From assembly GCF_030269765.1 (NCBI RefSeq), contig NZ_BSTX01000009.1:1-52752 (forward strand): a DNA stretch of 52,752 bases. Reading direction: 5' to 3'. Both the position numbers and the translations under genes were made by a program. Numbering within the stretch: position 1 is the first letter of the stretch; every line of letters starts with the position of its first letter. Origin of the DNA: Actinorhabdospora filicis (GTDB lineage: Bacteria > Actinomycetota > Actinomycetes > Mycobacteriales > Micromonosporaceae). The notes under the pieces are model-generated. The model was not told the origin of the DNA. It saw only the letters and a list, made by a program, of their open reading frames with translations, and made no database searches. Of this stretch, positions 39,823 through 48,036 are shown piece after piece.

Positions 39823-40250
39823 CTACGGAGGCGGGCCCGCCGTGTCTTCTCGAAAGCTCTTGTTCTTCGGCCGCCCGAAGAACTTCAGGATGCAGGAAGG
39901 GACCATCGCGTAGGTTTCGGGCGCCGGGAACCGCGCGCGATAGGCCGTCGGCGGCATCCCGTAGACCCTCGTGAAGGTCGTCGTGAAGGACCCGACGCCC
40001 GTCCAGCCGACCGACACGCAGATCTCGGCCACCGCCCGGTCGGTGAGCCGCAGCAGCGCCGCCGCCCGCTCCAGCCTGCGCGTCAGCAGGTAGGCGTGCG
40101 GGGACTCGCCGAAGGCGCGCTTGAAGCTCGCGCTGAACTGCGAGCGCGACAGTCCGCCGCCCGGGCCAGGTCCGCCACGGTGAGCGGCTCGGCGTACCGG
40201 CGGTCGGCGAGATCGCGGGCGCGCAGCAGATGCCGGGCGGGCGGGATCAC
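39823..40250 (-). pseudogene. AraC family regulator, single-base frameshift
   Basis: A GTG at 40250 opens a frame PPARHLLRARDLADRRYAEPLTVADLARA that then loses the family pattern. The following frame reads LSRSQFSASFKRAFGES and VAEICVSVGWTGVGSFTTTFTRVYGMPPTAYR, the rest of the AraC DNA-binding domain. One base is missing near 40152-40158, in a GGCGGCGG run on the minus strand; the total length (428) is one less than a multiple of 3. With the base restored the protein would be 142 residues, a stand-alone AraC domain. The start overlaps the hydrolase stop by 4 bases. It is either a real mutation or a sequencing error. Confidence 0.8.
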
Positions 40251-41080
40251 GCCTCCAGTATCAGCCATTCCAGGACGCGCGGGGTCGCCGCGAAGTGCCC
40301 GGCGTGCCCGGCGCCGTCCTCGATCTCGGCCGCGGCGGACGGCATCCGGGCCGCCAGCCAGCGCGCGTGCGCGGCCGGGACGACGCTGTCCTGCGCCCCG
40401 TGCCACAGCCGCGCCGGGACCTTCACGTCGGCCGGGTCGAAGCCCCACGGCAGCCCGAACAGCGCGCGCACGTCGTCCACCCACCCGTCGAGGCCGGGCC
40501 GCACGGCCTCGGCGAAGGCGGCGTCCAGCATCGCGCGCACCTCCGGCCGGGCCAGGACCTCCCGCTCGCGCTCGGGCAGCGCGGGCGGGCCGGGCGGGTT
40601 CTCCGCCAGCCGTGCGCGGACCGCGTCGCGCCCGATCGCGGCGGCCCGCGCGCTGCGCACGTTGCCGTCCATCATCCCGGCGGTCCAGTCGAGGCCATCG
40701 GCGTCGCGCGGGGCGAGCGCGGCCAGCGAGGCGACCCGCGTGACCCGCTCCGGGTGCGCGGCGGCGAAGGCGAGCGCGTGCGGCCCGCCCCCGGAGACGC
40801 CGAACAGCGGGAACCGGCCGAGCCCCAGCGCGTCGGCGACGGCCGCGACGTCGCCGGCGCCGTCGGCCACGGTCCGTCCGGGCAGCGGGGTGGAGTGCCC
40901 GAACCCGGGCCGGTCGAAGGTGATGAGCCGGACGCCCAGCCGCTCGAACAGCGCGCCGTCGGGGTACCGGGCGAGGCGGCTCATGGGGCTGCCGTGCAGG
41001 TAGACGACGGGCGTGCCGCCGGGCACGCCCCATTCCTCGACGGCGATGGTGCGCCCGGTGGGGGTGGTGATCTCGCGCAT
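40247..41080 (-). CDS. Alpha/beta hydrolase
   Basis: This 277-residue hydrolase has the oxyanion loop VVYLHGSPMSR, the nucleophile elbow GVSGGG (Ser), the acid region PARLWHGAQDSVVPAAHA (Asp) and GAGHAGHF (His). The start is ATG 41080 (MREITTPTGRTIAVEEWG). Similar proteins are esterases, epoxide hydrolases or proline iminopeptidase-like enzymes; no substrate can be given. It is translationally coupled to the frameshifted araC and then the VOC gene. Confidence 0.9.
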   Translation of the reverse strand: MREITTPTGRTIAVEEWGVPGGTPVVYLHGSPMSRLARYPDGALFERLGVRLITFDRPGFGHSTPLPGRTVADGAGDVAAVADALGLGRFPLFGVSGGGPHALAFAAAHPERVTRVASLAALAPRDADGLDWTAGMMDGNVRSARAAAIGRDAVRARLAENPPGPPALPEREREVLARPEVRAMLDAAFAEAVRPGLDGWVDDVRALFGLPWGFDPADVKVPARLWHGAQDSVVPAAHARWLAARMPSAAAEIEDGAGHAGHFAATPRVLEWLILEA

Positions 41081-41218
41081 GGGGCGAGCGTATGAGCGCG
41101 GGCGGCGGTATCGGCGGTCTTTACGCCGTGGGCAGAGCGGGCGGTCCGGGAGGTCCGCCCGCCCCCGCCCGTTCCGCCGGGTCCCCTCCATGAGCCGGGA
41201 CCCCCGCGCACCGAGAAC

Positions 41219-41264
41219 CGTGCCCGGCGGATCGCCGGGGGAGAGAAGGCTCCCGCCGGGCACG
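41219..41264. promoter_or_regulatory. 12-bp perfect inverted repeat
   Basis: CGTGCCCGGCGG and CCGCCGGGCACG form a 12-bp stem with a 22-base loop in the 276-base gap upstream of the alpha/beta hydrolase (41081-41356). TGCCCGGCA recurs at 41272. It may be a terminator for the HIT gene transcript or a leader hairpin; nothing else is seen in this gap. Confidence 0.5.
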
Positions 41265-41356
41265 ATGGCACTGCCCGGCAAGGATCGAACGCGCGAGCGA
41301 CGGCGTCAACCCCCGCTTCACCCGGTCGGGTGATGAACACTGCCGGAGCCCGGACG

Positions 41357-41851
41357 TCAGGCCGCCCGCAGCGCCTCGGCGATGAGCCGCCCGGCCTTCT
41401 CGTGCTCGGCGTCCTCCGCGGGCGGCAGGACCTCCTCCCACACCGGCAGCGCGTACTTGGCGGCGTCGAGCATGCCCGCCGGGCGCGGCATCAGCCACAC
41501 GTGGAAGTGCGCGCCCCCGTCGCCCCAGCGGTACAGGTGCACGCGCGCGAAGCCGCCGAGCCCGAGGATCGCCCGCTCGGTGCGCGCGATCAGCGTCCCG
41601 AAGCTCGCGGCGACCTCGCCGGGCAGGTCCTGGAACGAGTCGGCGTGGACGTGCGAGGCGATCCACACCGTCCCCGGAATGCTCCCGCTGAACGGCACGT
41701 ACACCGCCCAGTGCTCATCGGACCAGATCGCGTCATCGCGCCCGCACACACCGCACGGCTCACCCCCGTCCTCACCCCGCCGGGGCGGCTCGGGCAGCAC
41801 GGGCGGGGACAGCAGGGTGGCGTCGGGCGAGCCTTCGAAGGGGAGTTTCAT
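41357..41851 (-). CDS. HIT-like protein with altered histidine triad
   Basis: This 164-residue protein starts at ATG 41851 with GAGGAGG upstream. The C-terminal motif is AHFHVWLMPRP; the triad H-x-H-x-H is here H115-F-H117-V-W119, with Trp for the third His, which should hold the catalytic position two residues on. A CGVC pair (33-36) may bind zinc. The family hydrolyses nucleotidyl compounds such as Ap4A or AMP-lysine; activity is doubtful with this triad. Confidence 0.75.
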   Translation of the reverse strand: MKLPFEGSPDATLLSPPVLPEPPRRGEDGGEPCGVCGRDDAIWSDEHWAVYVPFSGSIPGTVWIASHVHADSFQDLPGEVAASFGTLIARTERAILGLGGFARVHLYRWGDGGAHFHVWLMPRPAGMLDAAKYALPVWEEVLPPAEDAEHEKAGRLIAEALRAA

Positions 41852-41954
41852 GACGTCCTCCTCGCGGCGGGACGGTTTCCCGCCTGCGAGGTCCATTCAG
41901 CCGGACGCGGCGGGCGCGCGCCTGATCGTGTTCGCTCTTCTGGGCGTGGACGCG

Positions 41955-41982
41955 AAAAAACCGCCCCGGTGAACCGGAGCGG
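41955..41982 (-). terminator. Intrinsic terminator of tRNA-Arg
   Basis: On the minus strand CCGCTCCGG-TTCA-CCGGGGCGG (one G-T pair) is followed by six T, 10 bases beyond the tRNA CCA end. Confidence 0.9.
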
Positions 41983-41992
41983 CTGAATCGAC

Positions 41993-42068
41993 TGGCGCGC
42001 CCGAAGGGATTCGAACCCCTAACCTTCTGATCCGTAGTCAGATGCTCTATCCGTTGAGCTACGGGCGC
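41993..42068 (-). tRNA. tRNA-Arg (anticodon ACG)
   Basis: The minus strand folds as a 73-base tRNA with an encoded CCA end (41993-41995). The acceptor is GCGCCCG/CGGGCGC, discriminator G. The anticodon stem TCTGA/TCAGA closes the loop CTACGGA, anticodon ACG, the substrate of TadA (A34 to inosine). TAGTAT at 42099-42104 is a plausible -10 box about 30 bases upstream. Confidence 0.97.
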
Positions 42069-42156
42069 TCATCCCCGCGTTCCCGCGGCGACCGGCTAAT
42101 ACTAGCGGGTCCCCTTCGCGGCTCGCGAGCGGGTTAGGGAGAGTGACGGCTCCCAC

Positions 42157-42831
42157 CTACTCCGCCAGGACGCGGTCCACGAATCCGGCGTAGAGCTCGG
42201 CCTGGCCGAGGGCGCCGGAGGTGTCCCAGATGCCGCGCTCGTAGTCGGCGACGGTCTCGGGCAGCTCGAAGTGGGACACCCAGGCGTAGCGGCGTTCGCG
42301 GCCGGGCCAGTAGCGCTGGTGGGCGGCGAACCAGGCGACGTAGGCGCGGTGGAGGGCGGCGTCGAGGAGGTGCGCGCGCTGCCAGCCGTCGGTGCAGGAC
42401 GACAGCTCGTTGGTCACCTCGGGGGCCTCGGCGGCCAGGGAGGTGCGGGAGACGTCGGTCAGGCGCCACGGGAACAGCGAGACCGCTCCCCTGGCCTTGG
42501 TGCCCGCGCCGGAGCGGTCGGAGAGCATCACGCCGTAGGCGAACCCGGCGACGCGGCGGACGGGGGCGTCCAGCGAGCTCCAGCCCTCGCCGTCGGCGAG
42601 CCCGTCGAGTTCGGAGGTGAAGCGCTCCAGGGACACGTGCTCGACGGGGACGTCGTCCCCGACTGCATTTCCGGCGGGGATGGAGGTGAAGCCGTCCGGT
42701 TCGCCGTCCCACACGCACACCAGACGTTCGTCACCGCCGGGGAGCGACAAACCGGGCGCGTAGACGAACGCGGGCTTGTGCGAGGTGGCGAGGCGGGCGG
42801 AGGCGCGGATGAGACGAGGCGGCAACGACAT
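42157..42831 (-). CDS. Uncharacterised protein
   Basis: This 224-residue soluble protein starts at ATG 42831. No signal peptide, membrane helix or known motif is seen; blocks such as FVYAPGLSLPGGDERLVCVWDGE, LDAPVRRVAGFAYGVMLSDRSGAG and RYAWVSHFELPETVADYERG may serve to find relatives. The Trp/Tyr-rich C-terminal half (YVAWFAAHQRYWPGRERRYAW) is notable. It lies between tRNA-Arg and a divergent GNAT gene. Confidence 0.7.
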   Translation of the reverse strand: MSLPPRLIRASARLATSHKPAFVYAPGLSLPGGDERLVCVWDGEPDGFTSIPAGNAVGDDVPVEHVSLERFTSELDGLADGEGWSSLDAPVRRVAGFAYGVMLSDRSGAGTKARGAVSLFPWRLTDVSRTSLAAEAPEVTNELSSCTDGWQRAHLLDAALHRAYVAWFAAHQRYWPGRERRYAWVSHFELPETVADYERGIWDTSGALGQAELYAGFVDRVLAE

Positions 42832-42912
42832 GCGACAAGGGTGCCCAGACCGGTCGGGGATCGTCCACCGGACGAGACGCACGAAACTTGACCGTTGGGG
42901 GACACTCTTCGG

Positions 42913-43488
42913 GTGACTTCCCATCAGTACCCCCCTTCCACCCTCGATTCGCTGTGGGTGGGGAGGCGCGTTCGGCTGCGCGCCATCGAACCCCAGGAGT
43001 GGCAGCGGTACCGCGACTTCGACCACAACTCGGCCGATCAGCGCAATGTCGACCGGGTGCACCCCCCGCGCTCGGTCGCCGGTTACGAGCGGTGGGCGAA
43101 CGAGCAGGCGCTGCGGGACCAGGGGGACGAGTTCTGGCTGGCCATCGCCGACGTGGAGACCGACCGCCCGGTCGGCTCGATCAGCACCAGCCGGGTCGAC
43201 CACACCGCGGGCGTCTACTGGTACGGCGTGGGGATCTTCCGCGAGGACCAGCGGCGCGGCTACGCCTCCGAGGCGATCCGCATCGTGCAGCGCTACATGT
43301 TCGGCGAGCGGCGCTTCCAGAAGTGCCAGGCGGGCGTCTACGGCGACAACCCGGCCTCGCTGGGCCTGCACCAGTCCCTCGGCTTCGTGCAGGAGGGACG
43401 CCTGCGCAAGGCCGTCTACCACGACGGCCGGCACCAGGACCTGGTCATCTTCGGCATGACCGTGGACGAGTTCCGGAACCTCCGGTAA
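42913..43488 (+). CDS. GNAT acetyltransferase (RimJ/RimL type)
   Basis: This 191-residue acetyltransferase starts at GTG 42913 (a TTG at 42895 is possible). The acceptor loop is DNPASLGLHQSLGFVQEGRLR and the CoA loop is FREDQRRGYASEAIRIVQRYMF. RimJ/RimL-type enzymes acetylate protein N-termini or small molecules. Its stop codon lies in a 27-bp tandem repeat of which the first unit codes the last four residues. Confidence 0.88.
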   Translation: MTSHQYPPSTLDSLWVGRRVRLRAIEPQEWQRYRDFDHNSADQRNVDRVHPPRSVAGYERWANEQALRDQGDEFWLAIADVETDRPVGSISTSRVDHTAGVYWYGVGIFREDQRRGYASEAIRIVQRYMFGERRFQKCQAGVYGDNPASLGLHQSLGFVQEGRLRKAVYHDGRHQDLVIFGMTVDEFRNLR

Positions 43489-43553
43489 AGCCAGCAGAGT
43501 CGCAACCTGCGGTAAAGCAAATAGAGCCGGAACCTGCGGTAAAGCGAAAAGGG
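43473..43553. repeat. 27-bp tandem repeat spanning the GNAT stop codon
   Basis: Three 27-bp units begin at 43473, 43500 and 43527, with core AACCT-S-CGGTAAAGC at 43477, 43504 and 43531. The stop TAA of the GNAT gene (43486-43488) is in unit 1 and is repeated in the same reading frame in units 2 and 3, because 27 is a multiple of 3. Confidence 0.85.
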
Positions 43554-43578
43554 CCGCCTCCTCGGAGGCGGCCCTTCG
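43547..43578. terminator. Bidirectional terminator
   Basis: AAGGGCCGCCTCC-TC-GGAGGCGGCCCTT has 13-bp perfect arms with a 2-base loop. The A-rich left flank gives a T-run (TTTTCGCTTTA) on the minus strand, so it ends the DUF885 transcript, and it may also end the plus-strand GNAT transcript. Confidence 0.8.
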
Positions 43579-43586
43579 CGTGAGCC

Positions 43587-45266
43587 TTAGATCCGGTCCA
43601 TCGCCTTGCGGAACGGGTCCAGCCCGAGCGCGCCCAGGTTCAGCGCGTCGGTGTGGAAGGCCTTCAGGTCGAAGGCGGCGCCCTTGCGGGCCTTGGCGTC
43701 CTCGCGGGCCTGGAGCCAGATGCGCTCGCCGACCTTGTAGGACGGGGCCTGCCCGGGCCAGCCGAGGTAGCGCGAGACCTCGAAGTGCAGCATCTGGTCC
43801 TCGATGCGGCAGTGCGCGCGCATGAAGTCCCAGGCCATGGACGCGTTCCAGGTCGCGCCGGGGTTGAACCCGAAGGGGTTGTCCTTGGGGATCTCCAGCT
43901 CCATGTGGACGCCGATGTCGACGATCACGCGGGCCGCGCGGAACGCCTGGGCGTCGAGCATGCCGAGCTTGGCGCCGGGGTCGGCGAAGTAGCCGAGCTC
44001 GTCCATGAGGCGCTCGGAGTAGAGGGCCCAGCCCTCGCCGTGGCCCGAGCACCACATCATCTGCCGCTGGAAGCGGTTGAGCAGCTCGGAGCGGTAGGCG
44101 GTCTGGCCGACCTGGAGGTGGTGGCCGGGGACGCCCTCGTGGTAGACGGTGGTCACCTCACGCCAGGTGGAGAAGCCGTCGGCCTCGTTCGGGACCGACC
44201 ACCACATGCGCCCGGGGCGGGTGAAGTCCTCCGAGGGACCGGTGTAGTAGATCGCGCCGTCGGCGGTGGGGGCGATGCAGCACTCGATGCGCCGGATGGG
44301 CTCCGGGATGTCGAAGTGCGTGTCGGCGAGCTCGGTGATGGTGCGGTCGGCGAGCTCCTGCATCCAGGCCTGGAACTCCTCCTTGGTGGCGATGTGGCGG
44401 GCCGGGTCGGCGTCGAGCGCGGCGACGGCCTCGTCCACGGTGCCGCCGGGGACGATCTCACGGGCGACCTTGCGCATCTCGGTCTCGATGCGGTGGAGCT
44501 CCTGCCAGCCCCACTCGTAGGTCTCCTTGAGGTCCACCGCGGCACCCAGGAAGTAGCGGGACGCGCGCGCGTAGCGGTCGGGGCCGACGGCGTCCTTCTC
44601 GGGCGCCTGGGGGGCCAGCTCGTCGCGCAGGAAGGCGCCGAACTCGGCGACGCCCCGGCGCGCCGCCTCCGCGCCGGCGGCCAGGTCCTTGGCGAGGGCG
44701 TCGGAGGGCGCCTTGCCGTCGACGGTGACGCGGGAGACGAGGCCGGTCCAGAAGTCGGCGCCCTCGGCACCGTTCCAGTTGTCGGTCTGGTCGGCGCACT
44801 CCTTGACCTGGCGCAGCGCGGCGACGCGGCCCTGGGCGGCGGCTTCGCGCAGGGTCTCGCGGTAACCGGCGAGGGCCTCGGGGACGCGGGCGAGGCGGGC
44901 GGCGATGTTGGCGGCCTGCTCCTCACCGGAGATCGTCATGAGGTCGAAGACCTGGCGGATGGACTGCAAGGGGGAGGCGATGACGTTCAGGTCGGCGCCG
45001 TCACCGGCGTCGTGGCGTTCCAGGGAGAGCGCGATGCGCTCGACCATGCCGTCCTTGGCGACCTGTTCGCGCTCGTCGGAGGGGGTGGCGGCGTCAAGGG
45101 CGGCGAGGGTGCGCCGTCCGGCCTCGGCCTCGCGTTCGGCGCCCGCCGGGGAGAAGTCGTCGAACTCGTGGTCGTGTCCCTCGACGCCCTGGTACGTGGC
45201 GGTGATGGGGCTGAGGGCGATCTGCTCGTCGACGAACTTGTCGGCGATCTCATCAACGGGTCTCAT
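43587..45266 (-). CDS. DUF885 family probable metalloprotease
   Basis: This 559-residue protein matches the DUF885 family of M32/M3-like metalloproteases. The zinc motif is H376-E377-GVPG-H382-H383-LQ with GEGWALYSERL about 38 residues on, where Glu is the third ligand. The N-terminal half is helical (VDEIADKFVDEQIALSPITATYQG). No signal peptide is seen, so it is cytoplasmic. It begins 10 bases after tyrA and is in its transcript. It ends at a strong bidirectional terminator. Confidence 0.9.
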   Translation of the reverse strand: MRPVDEIADKFVDEQIALSPITATYQGVEGHDHEFDDFSPAGAEREAEAGRRTLAALDAATPSDEREQVAKDGMVERIALSLERHDAGDGADLNVIASPLQSIRQVFDLMTISGEEQAANIAARLARVPEALAGYRETLREAAAQGRVAALRQVKECADQTDNWNGAEGADFWTGLVSRVTVDGKAPSDALAKDLAAGAEAARRGVAEFGAFLRDELAPQAPEKDAVGPDRYARASRYFLGAAVDLKETYEWGWQELHRIETEMRKVAREIVPGGTVDEAVAALDADPARHIATKEEFQAWMQELADRTITELADTHFDIPEPIRRIECCIAPTADGAIYYTGPSEDFTRPGRMWWSVPNEADGFSTWREVTTVYHEGVPGHHLQVGQTAYRSELLNRFQRQMMWCSGHGEGWALYSERLMDELGYFADPGAKLGMLDAQAFRAARVIVDIGVHMELEIPKDNPFGFNPGATWNASMAWDFMRAHCRIEDQMLHFEVSRYLGWPGQAPSYKVGERIWLQAREDAKARKGAAFDLKAFHTDALNLGALGLDPFRKAMDRI

Positions 45267-45276
45267 GGCCGCGACA

Positions 45277-46212
45277 CTACGGCACCCTGAGCTGGGGTCG
45301 CATCACCGTTATATGACGGTCGTCTTCGACCGTGTGGACCCAGCCGCCCTCCGCTCCGAGCGCCAGCAGGGCCGTTCGGTCGACCACGACCGTCTGCGCC
45401 GGTCCGGGCCGGACGGGCCACGCGCGGCGGGTGTGCCAGGCGGGGGTGAACCAGTCGCGGACGGCGGCCTGCGGGTCGGGTCCGTCGAGGGCTGCGCGGG
45501 CCTCGCGCAGGGAGTCCAGGACGCGGTCGAGGGCCTCGCGGACGGCGTCGGCGTTGCCGCCGGCCATGGCCGCGACGAGTTCGGGCCGGGTGACGGCCAC
45601 GCGCGTCCCGTCGCGGTAGGACCCGGCGGCGAGGGTGCGCTGGAGCGGGTCGGTGGCGGCGTGCACGAGGGCCCCGGCGAGCAGGTGCGGGACGTGGCTG
45701 ACGGCGGCGACGGCGGCGTCGTGCGCGTCGGCGCCGACGGGGACGACGCGCGCGCCGAGCCCGGTGAACAGCCGCGCGAGGTCGAGCCAGTCGCCGAGGT
45801 CGGTGTCGCCCTCCAGGCACAGGGCCCACACCTGGTGGCCGAAGAGGTCGGCGTCGGAGTGGGCGAAGCCGCTGCTCTCCTTGCCGGTCATGGGGTGACC
45901 GCCGACGTAGCGGCGTCCGGCGAGCAGGTCGCGGACGGGCCGTTTGACCGACACGACGTCGGTGAGGAGCCCGTCGTAGTCGCCGAGCCCGTCGAGGACG
46001 GCGGGCAGCGCGGGCAGCGGGACGGCCAGGACGGTGACGTCGGCGCGCCAGTGGTCGAGGGTGTGGGCCACGCGCAGACCCGCCGAGGTCGCGGCGAGGC
46101 GGGTGGTGGGGTCGGCGTCGTATCCCGTCGCGTCGTGCCCGTTGGCGTGGAGCGCGCGCAGGAGTGAGCCGCCGATGAGTCCGAGACCGATGACGCCTAT
46201 TCGCACCGACAC
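45277..46212 (-). CDS. tyrA: Prephenate dehydrogenase
   Basis: TyrA oxidatively decarboxylates prephenate to 4-hydroxyphenylpyruvate in tyrosine biosynthesis. The 311-residue protein starts at GTG 46212. The NAD fold IGVIGLGLIGGSLLRALHA opens the protein, followed by ADVTVLAVPLPALPAVL and the substrate-site motif GGHPMTGKESSGF (His and Ser). The length is normal for the actinobacterial monofunctional form. It is divergent to the beta-propeller gene and leads into DUF885 with a 10-base gap. Confidence 0.93.
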   Translation of the reverse strand: MSVRIGVIGLGLIGGSLLRALHANGHDATGYDADPTTRLAATSAGLRVAHTLDHWRADVTVLAVPLPALPAVLDGLGDYDGLLTDVVSVKRPVRDLLAGRRYVGGHPMTGKESSGFAHSDADLFGHQVWALCLEGDTDLGDWLDLARLFTGLGARVVPVGADAHDAAVAAVSHVPHLLAGALVHAATDPLQRTLAAGSYRDGTRVAVTRPELVAAMAGGNADAVREALDRVLDSLREARAALDGPDPQAAVRDWFTPAWHTRRAWPVRPGPAQTVVVDRTALLALGAEGGWVHTVEDDRHITVMRPQLRVP

Positions 46213-46286
46213 AGGCTCTCACAATCCCGGGTCCGGCCGTTATTCCGTGACACAATCGTCGCTCACGGTATAAGGGGGCGTGACCT

Positions 46287-47486
46287 GTGGCGCTTTCGAA
46301 GCGTAGATGGTGGATCTTCCCGGCCCTGGCGGTCCTTCTGTGGGCCCTGCTGCCGACCCCCGCGTTCGCGGCGGTTCCCGCGACGCCGATGCGGACGGTG
46401 TCGTTCAACGGGCCGGTCCGGGCGGTGGCCTACCTGGGCGACACGATCTACGTGGGCGGCGACTTCACCGCCGCCTACCTGGACGGCAAGCGCAGCTGGC
46501 GCTCGCACATCGCCGCGCTGAACGCGAAGACGGGCGCGCTGCTGCCCTTCGCGCCGGAGCTGGACGGGACGGTCCACTCGCTGGCCGTCTCCGGCTCCGA
46601 TCTCTACGTGGGCGGCTATTTCACCGTCATCGACGGCTGGAAGCGCCGCCACATCGCCCGGTTCACCGCCGGGAAGCTGCACCCGTGGCGGCACAGCCTG
46701 TCGGGTGTGCCGCGCGCGCTGACGGTGGCCGACGGGAAGCTGTACGCGGGGGGCAGCTTCACGGTGGCCGACGACCAGGCGCGCGGCAACGTCGCGGCCT
46801 GGGACCTGACGCAGGACGCGCTGCTGCCGTGGGCGCCGGTGACCGACGGGACGGTCCGCTCGATCACCCCGGGCGTGGGCCGGGTCTACCTGTCGGGCGT
46901 GTTCAACAACATCAACGGGGTGCAGGCGCGCAAGCTGGCCGCGGTGCGTCCCGACGGGTCCCTGGACACCGCCTTCGCGCCGAAGCTGAGCGTGATCGTC
47001 TACGACACCGTCGTCACCCACGACCGCGTGTACGCGGCGGCGGGGGGCAGCGGCGGGCAGGTGCAGGCCTACGACCTGTCGGGGAACCTGCGCTGGGAGA
47101 AGACCACCGACGGGGACGTGCAGGCCCTCGCGGCGATCGGCGGCACGATCTACGCGGGCGGGCACTTCGAGAACGTGTGCGCCAGTTCCCGCACCGGCAC
47201 CAACGGGGTGTGCCTGGACGGCTCCAGCGCCGTGCGCGGCAAGTTCCTCGCGCTGAGCGCCGACGGCGTCCTCGACGGCTGGGACCCGGGCGCCGATTCG
47301 ACCGTGGGCGTGTGGTGCCTGGCGACCAGCGGGACCGCGCTGGCGGCCGGCGGCGAGTTCCTGACCTTCGCGGGCGGCACGATCCAGCAGCGGGGCTTCG
47401 CGCAGTTCCGGGCCTTAGGGTTTCGGCGCGAAAGTACGATCGCAGTCGAGACACCTCGACGCGCGAGGAGAGACAGCCCTTCATGA
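46287..47486 (+). CDS. Secreted beta-propeller protein
   Basis: This 399-residue protein starts at GTG 46287. A signal peptide (KRRWWIFPALAVLLWALLPTPAFAA) is followed by repeats with the pattern LY(V/A)GG-(x)FT: DTIYVGGDFT, DLYVGGYFT, KLYAGGSFT, RVYLSGVFN, TIYAGGHF. This is a seven-blade-type propeller of the delta-60/DUF5122 kind. The last 25 residues (FRRESTIAVETPRRARRDSPS) lose the pattern and may be junk tail. A stable surface or binding role is likely; no enzyme motif is seen. TATAAG at 46269 is a possible -10 box. Confidence 0.8.
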   Translation: MALSKRRWWIFPALAVLLWALLPTPAFAAVPATPMRTVSFNGPVRAVAYLGDTIYVGGDFTAAYLDGKRSWRSHIAALNAKTGALLPFAPELDGTVHSLAVSGSDLYVGGYFTVIDGWKRRHIARFTAGKLHPWRHSLSGVPRALTVADGKLYAGGSFTVADDQARGNVAAWDLTQDALLPWAPVTDGTVRSITPGVGRVYLSGVFNNINGVQARKLAAVRPDGSLDTAFAPKLSVIVYDTVVTHDRVYAAAGGSGGQVQAYDLSGNLRWEKTTDGDVQALAAIGGTIYAGGHFENVCASSRTGTNGVCLDGSSAVRGKFLALSADGVLDGWDPGADSTVGVWCLATSGTALAAGGEFLTFAGGTIQQRGFAQFRALGFRRESTIAVETPRRARRDSPS

Positions 47487-47499
47487 GCGACGGCCTTCT

Positions 47500-47964
47500 A
47501 TGAACGACACCTCGCCCTGGACGGCGCCGGACGCCCCGGCGGCGCCGCGCCCTCCCGCGTACCCGCCGCAGGCGCCCGCTCCCGTCTCGTGGGGCGGGCA
47601 GGCGCCACGCGGCCGGATCGGCGCGACCTCGTGGGCCGAGCCGCTGCCGCGGTCCTACGCGCCGGTCCCGCAGCGTCCCCGCTACCGGGAGGCACTGCGG
47701 ATCACTCCGGGTGGGATCTGGTCGGGCGCGGCGGTGGCGTGCGGCTGGTTCCTCATCTCTGGGTTGCTGGCCACGACACTCTCCGCGTACGTGTGGGTGA
47801 CCGCTGTCGCAGCACTCGTCGCCTGGCTGGCGGCCTCGCTGCTGGCTCGGTACGGTGACCGTGGCGCCGCAGCCGGGGTCGCCGTCGTCACTGGCATGGC
47901 CCTCGGCATCGCGGGGCTCGTCGTCGAGGTGAACGCCGTCGGCGGCGACTGGATTCTCTGGTGA
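47500..47964 (+). CDS. Pro-rich small membrane protein
   Basis: This 154-residue protein has a Pro/Ala-rich cytoplasmic part (1-65) and three hydrophobic segments near 72-94, 96-116 and 124-146. Similar small DUF-type proteins occur next to actinobacterial envelope genes, but no family is recognised. It begins 13 bases after the beta-propeller stop and is probably co-transcribed. Confidence 0.7.
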   Translation: MNDTSPWTAPDAPAAPRPPAYPPQAPAPVSWGGQAPRGRIGATSWAEPLPRSYAPVPQRPRYREALRITPGGIWSGAAVACGWFLISGLLATTLSAYVWVTAVAALVAWLAASLLARYGDRGAAAGVAVVTGMALGIAGLVVEVNAVGGDWILW

Positions 47965-48036
47965 CCAACTCGTGTCGGCGAGCCTTTCGGGGTGCCCACC
48001 GGTGCGGGTGATAAGCATCCCGTCGGGGGTGGGTGA

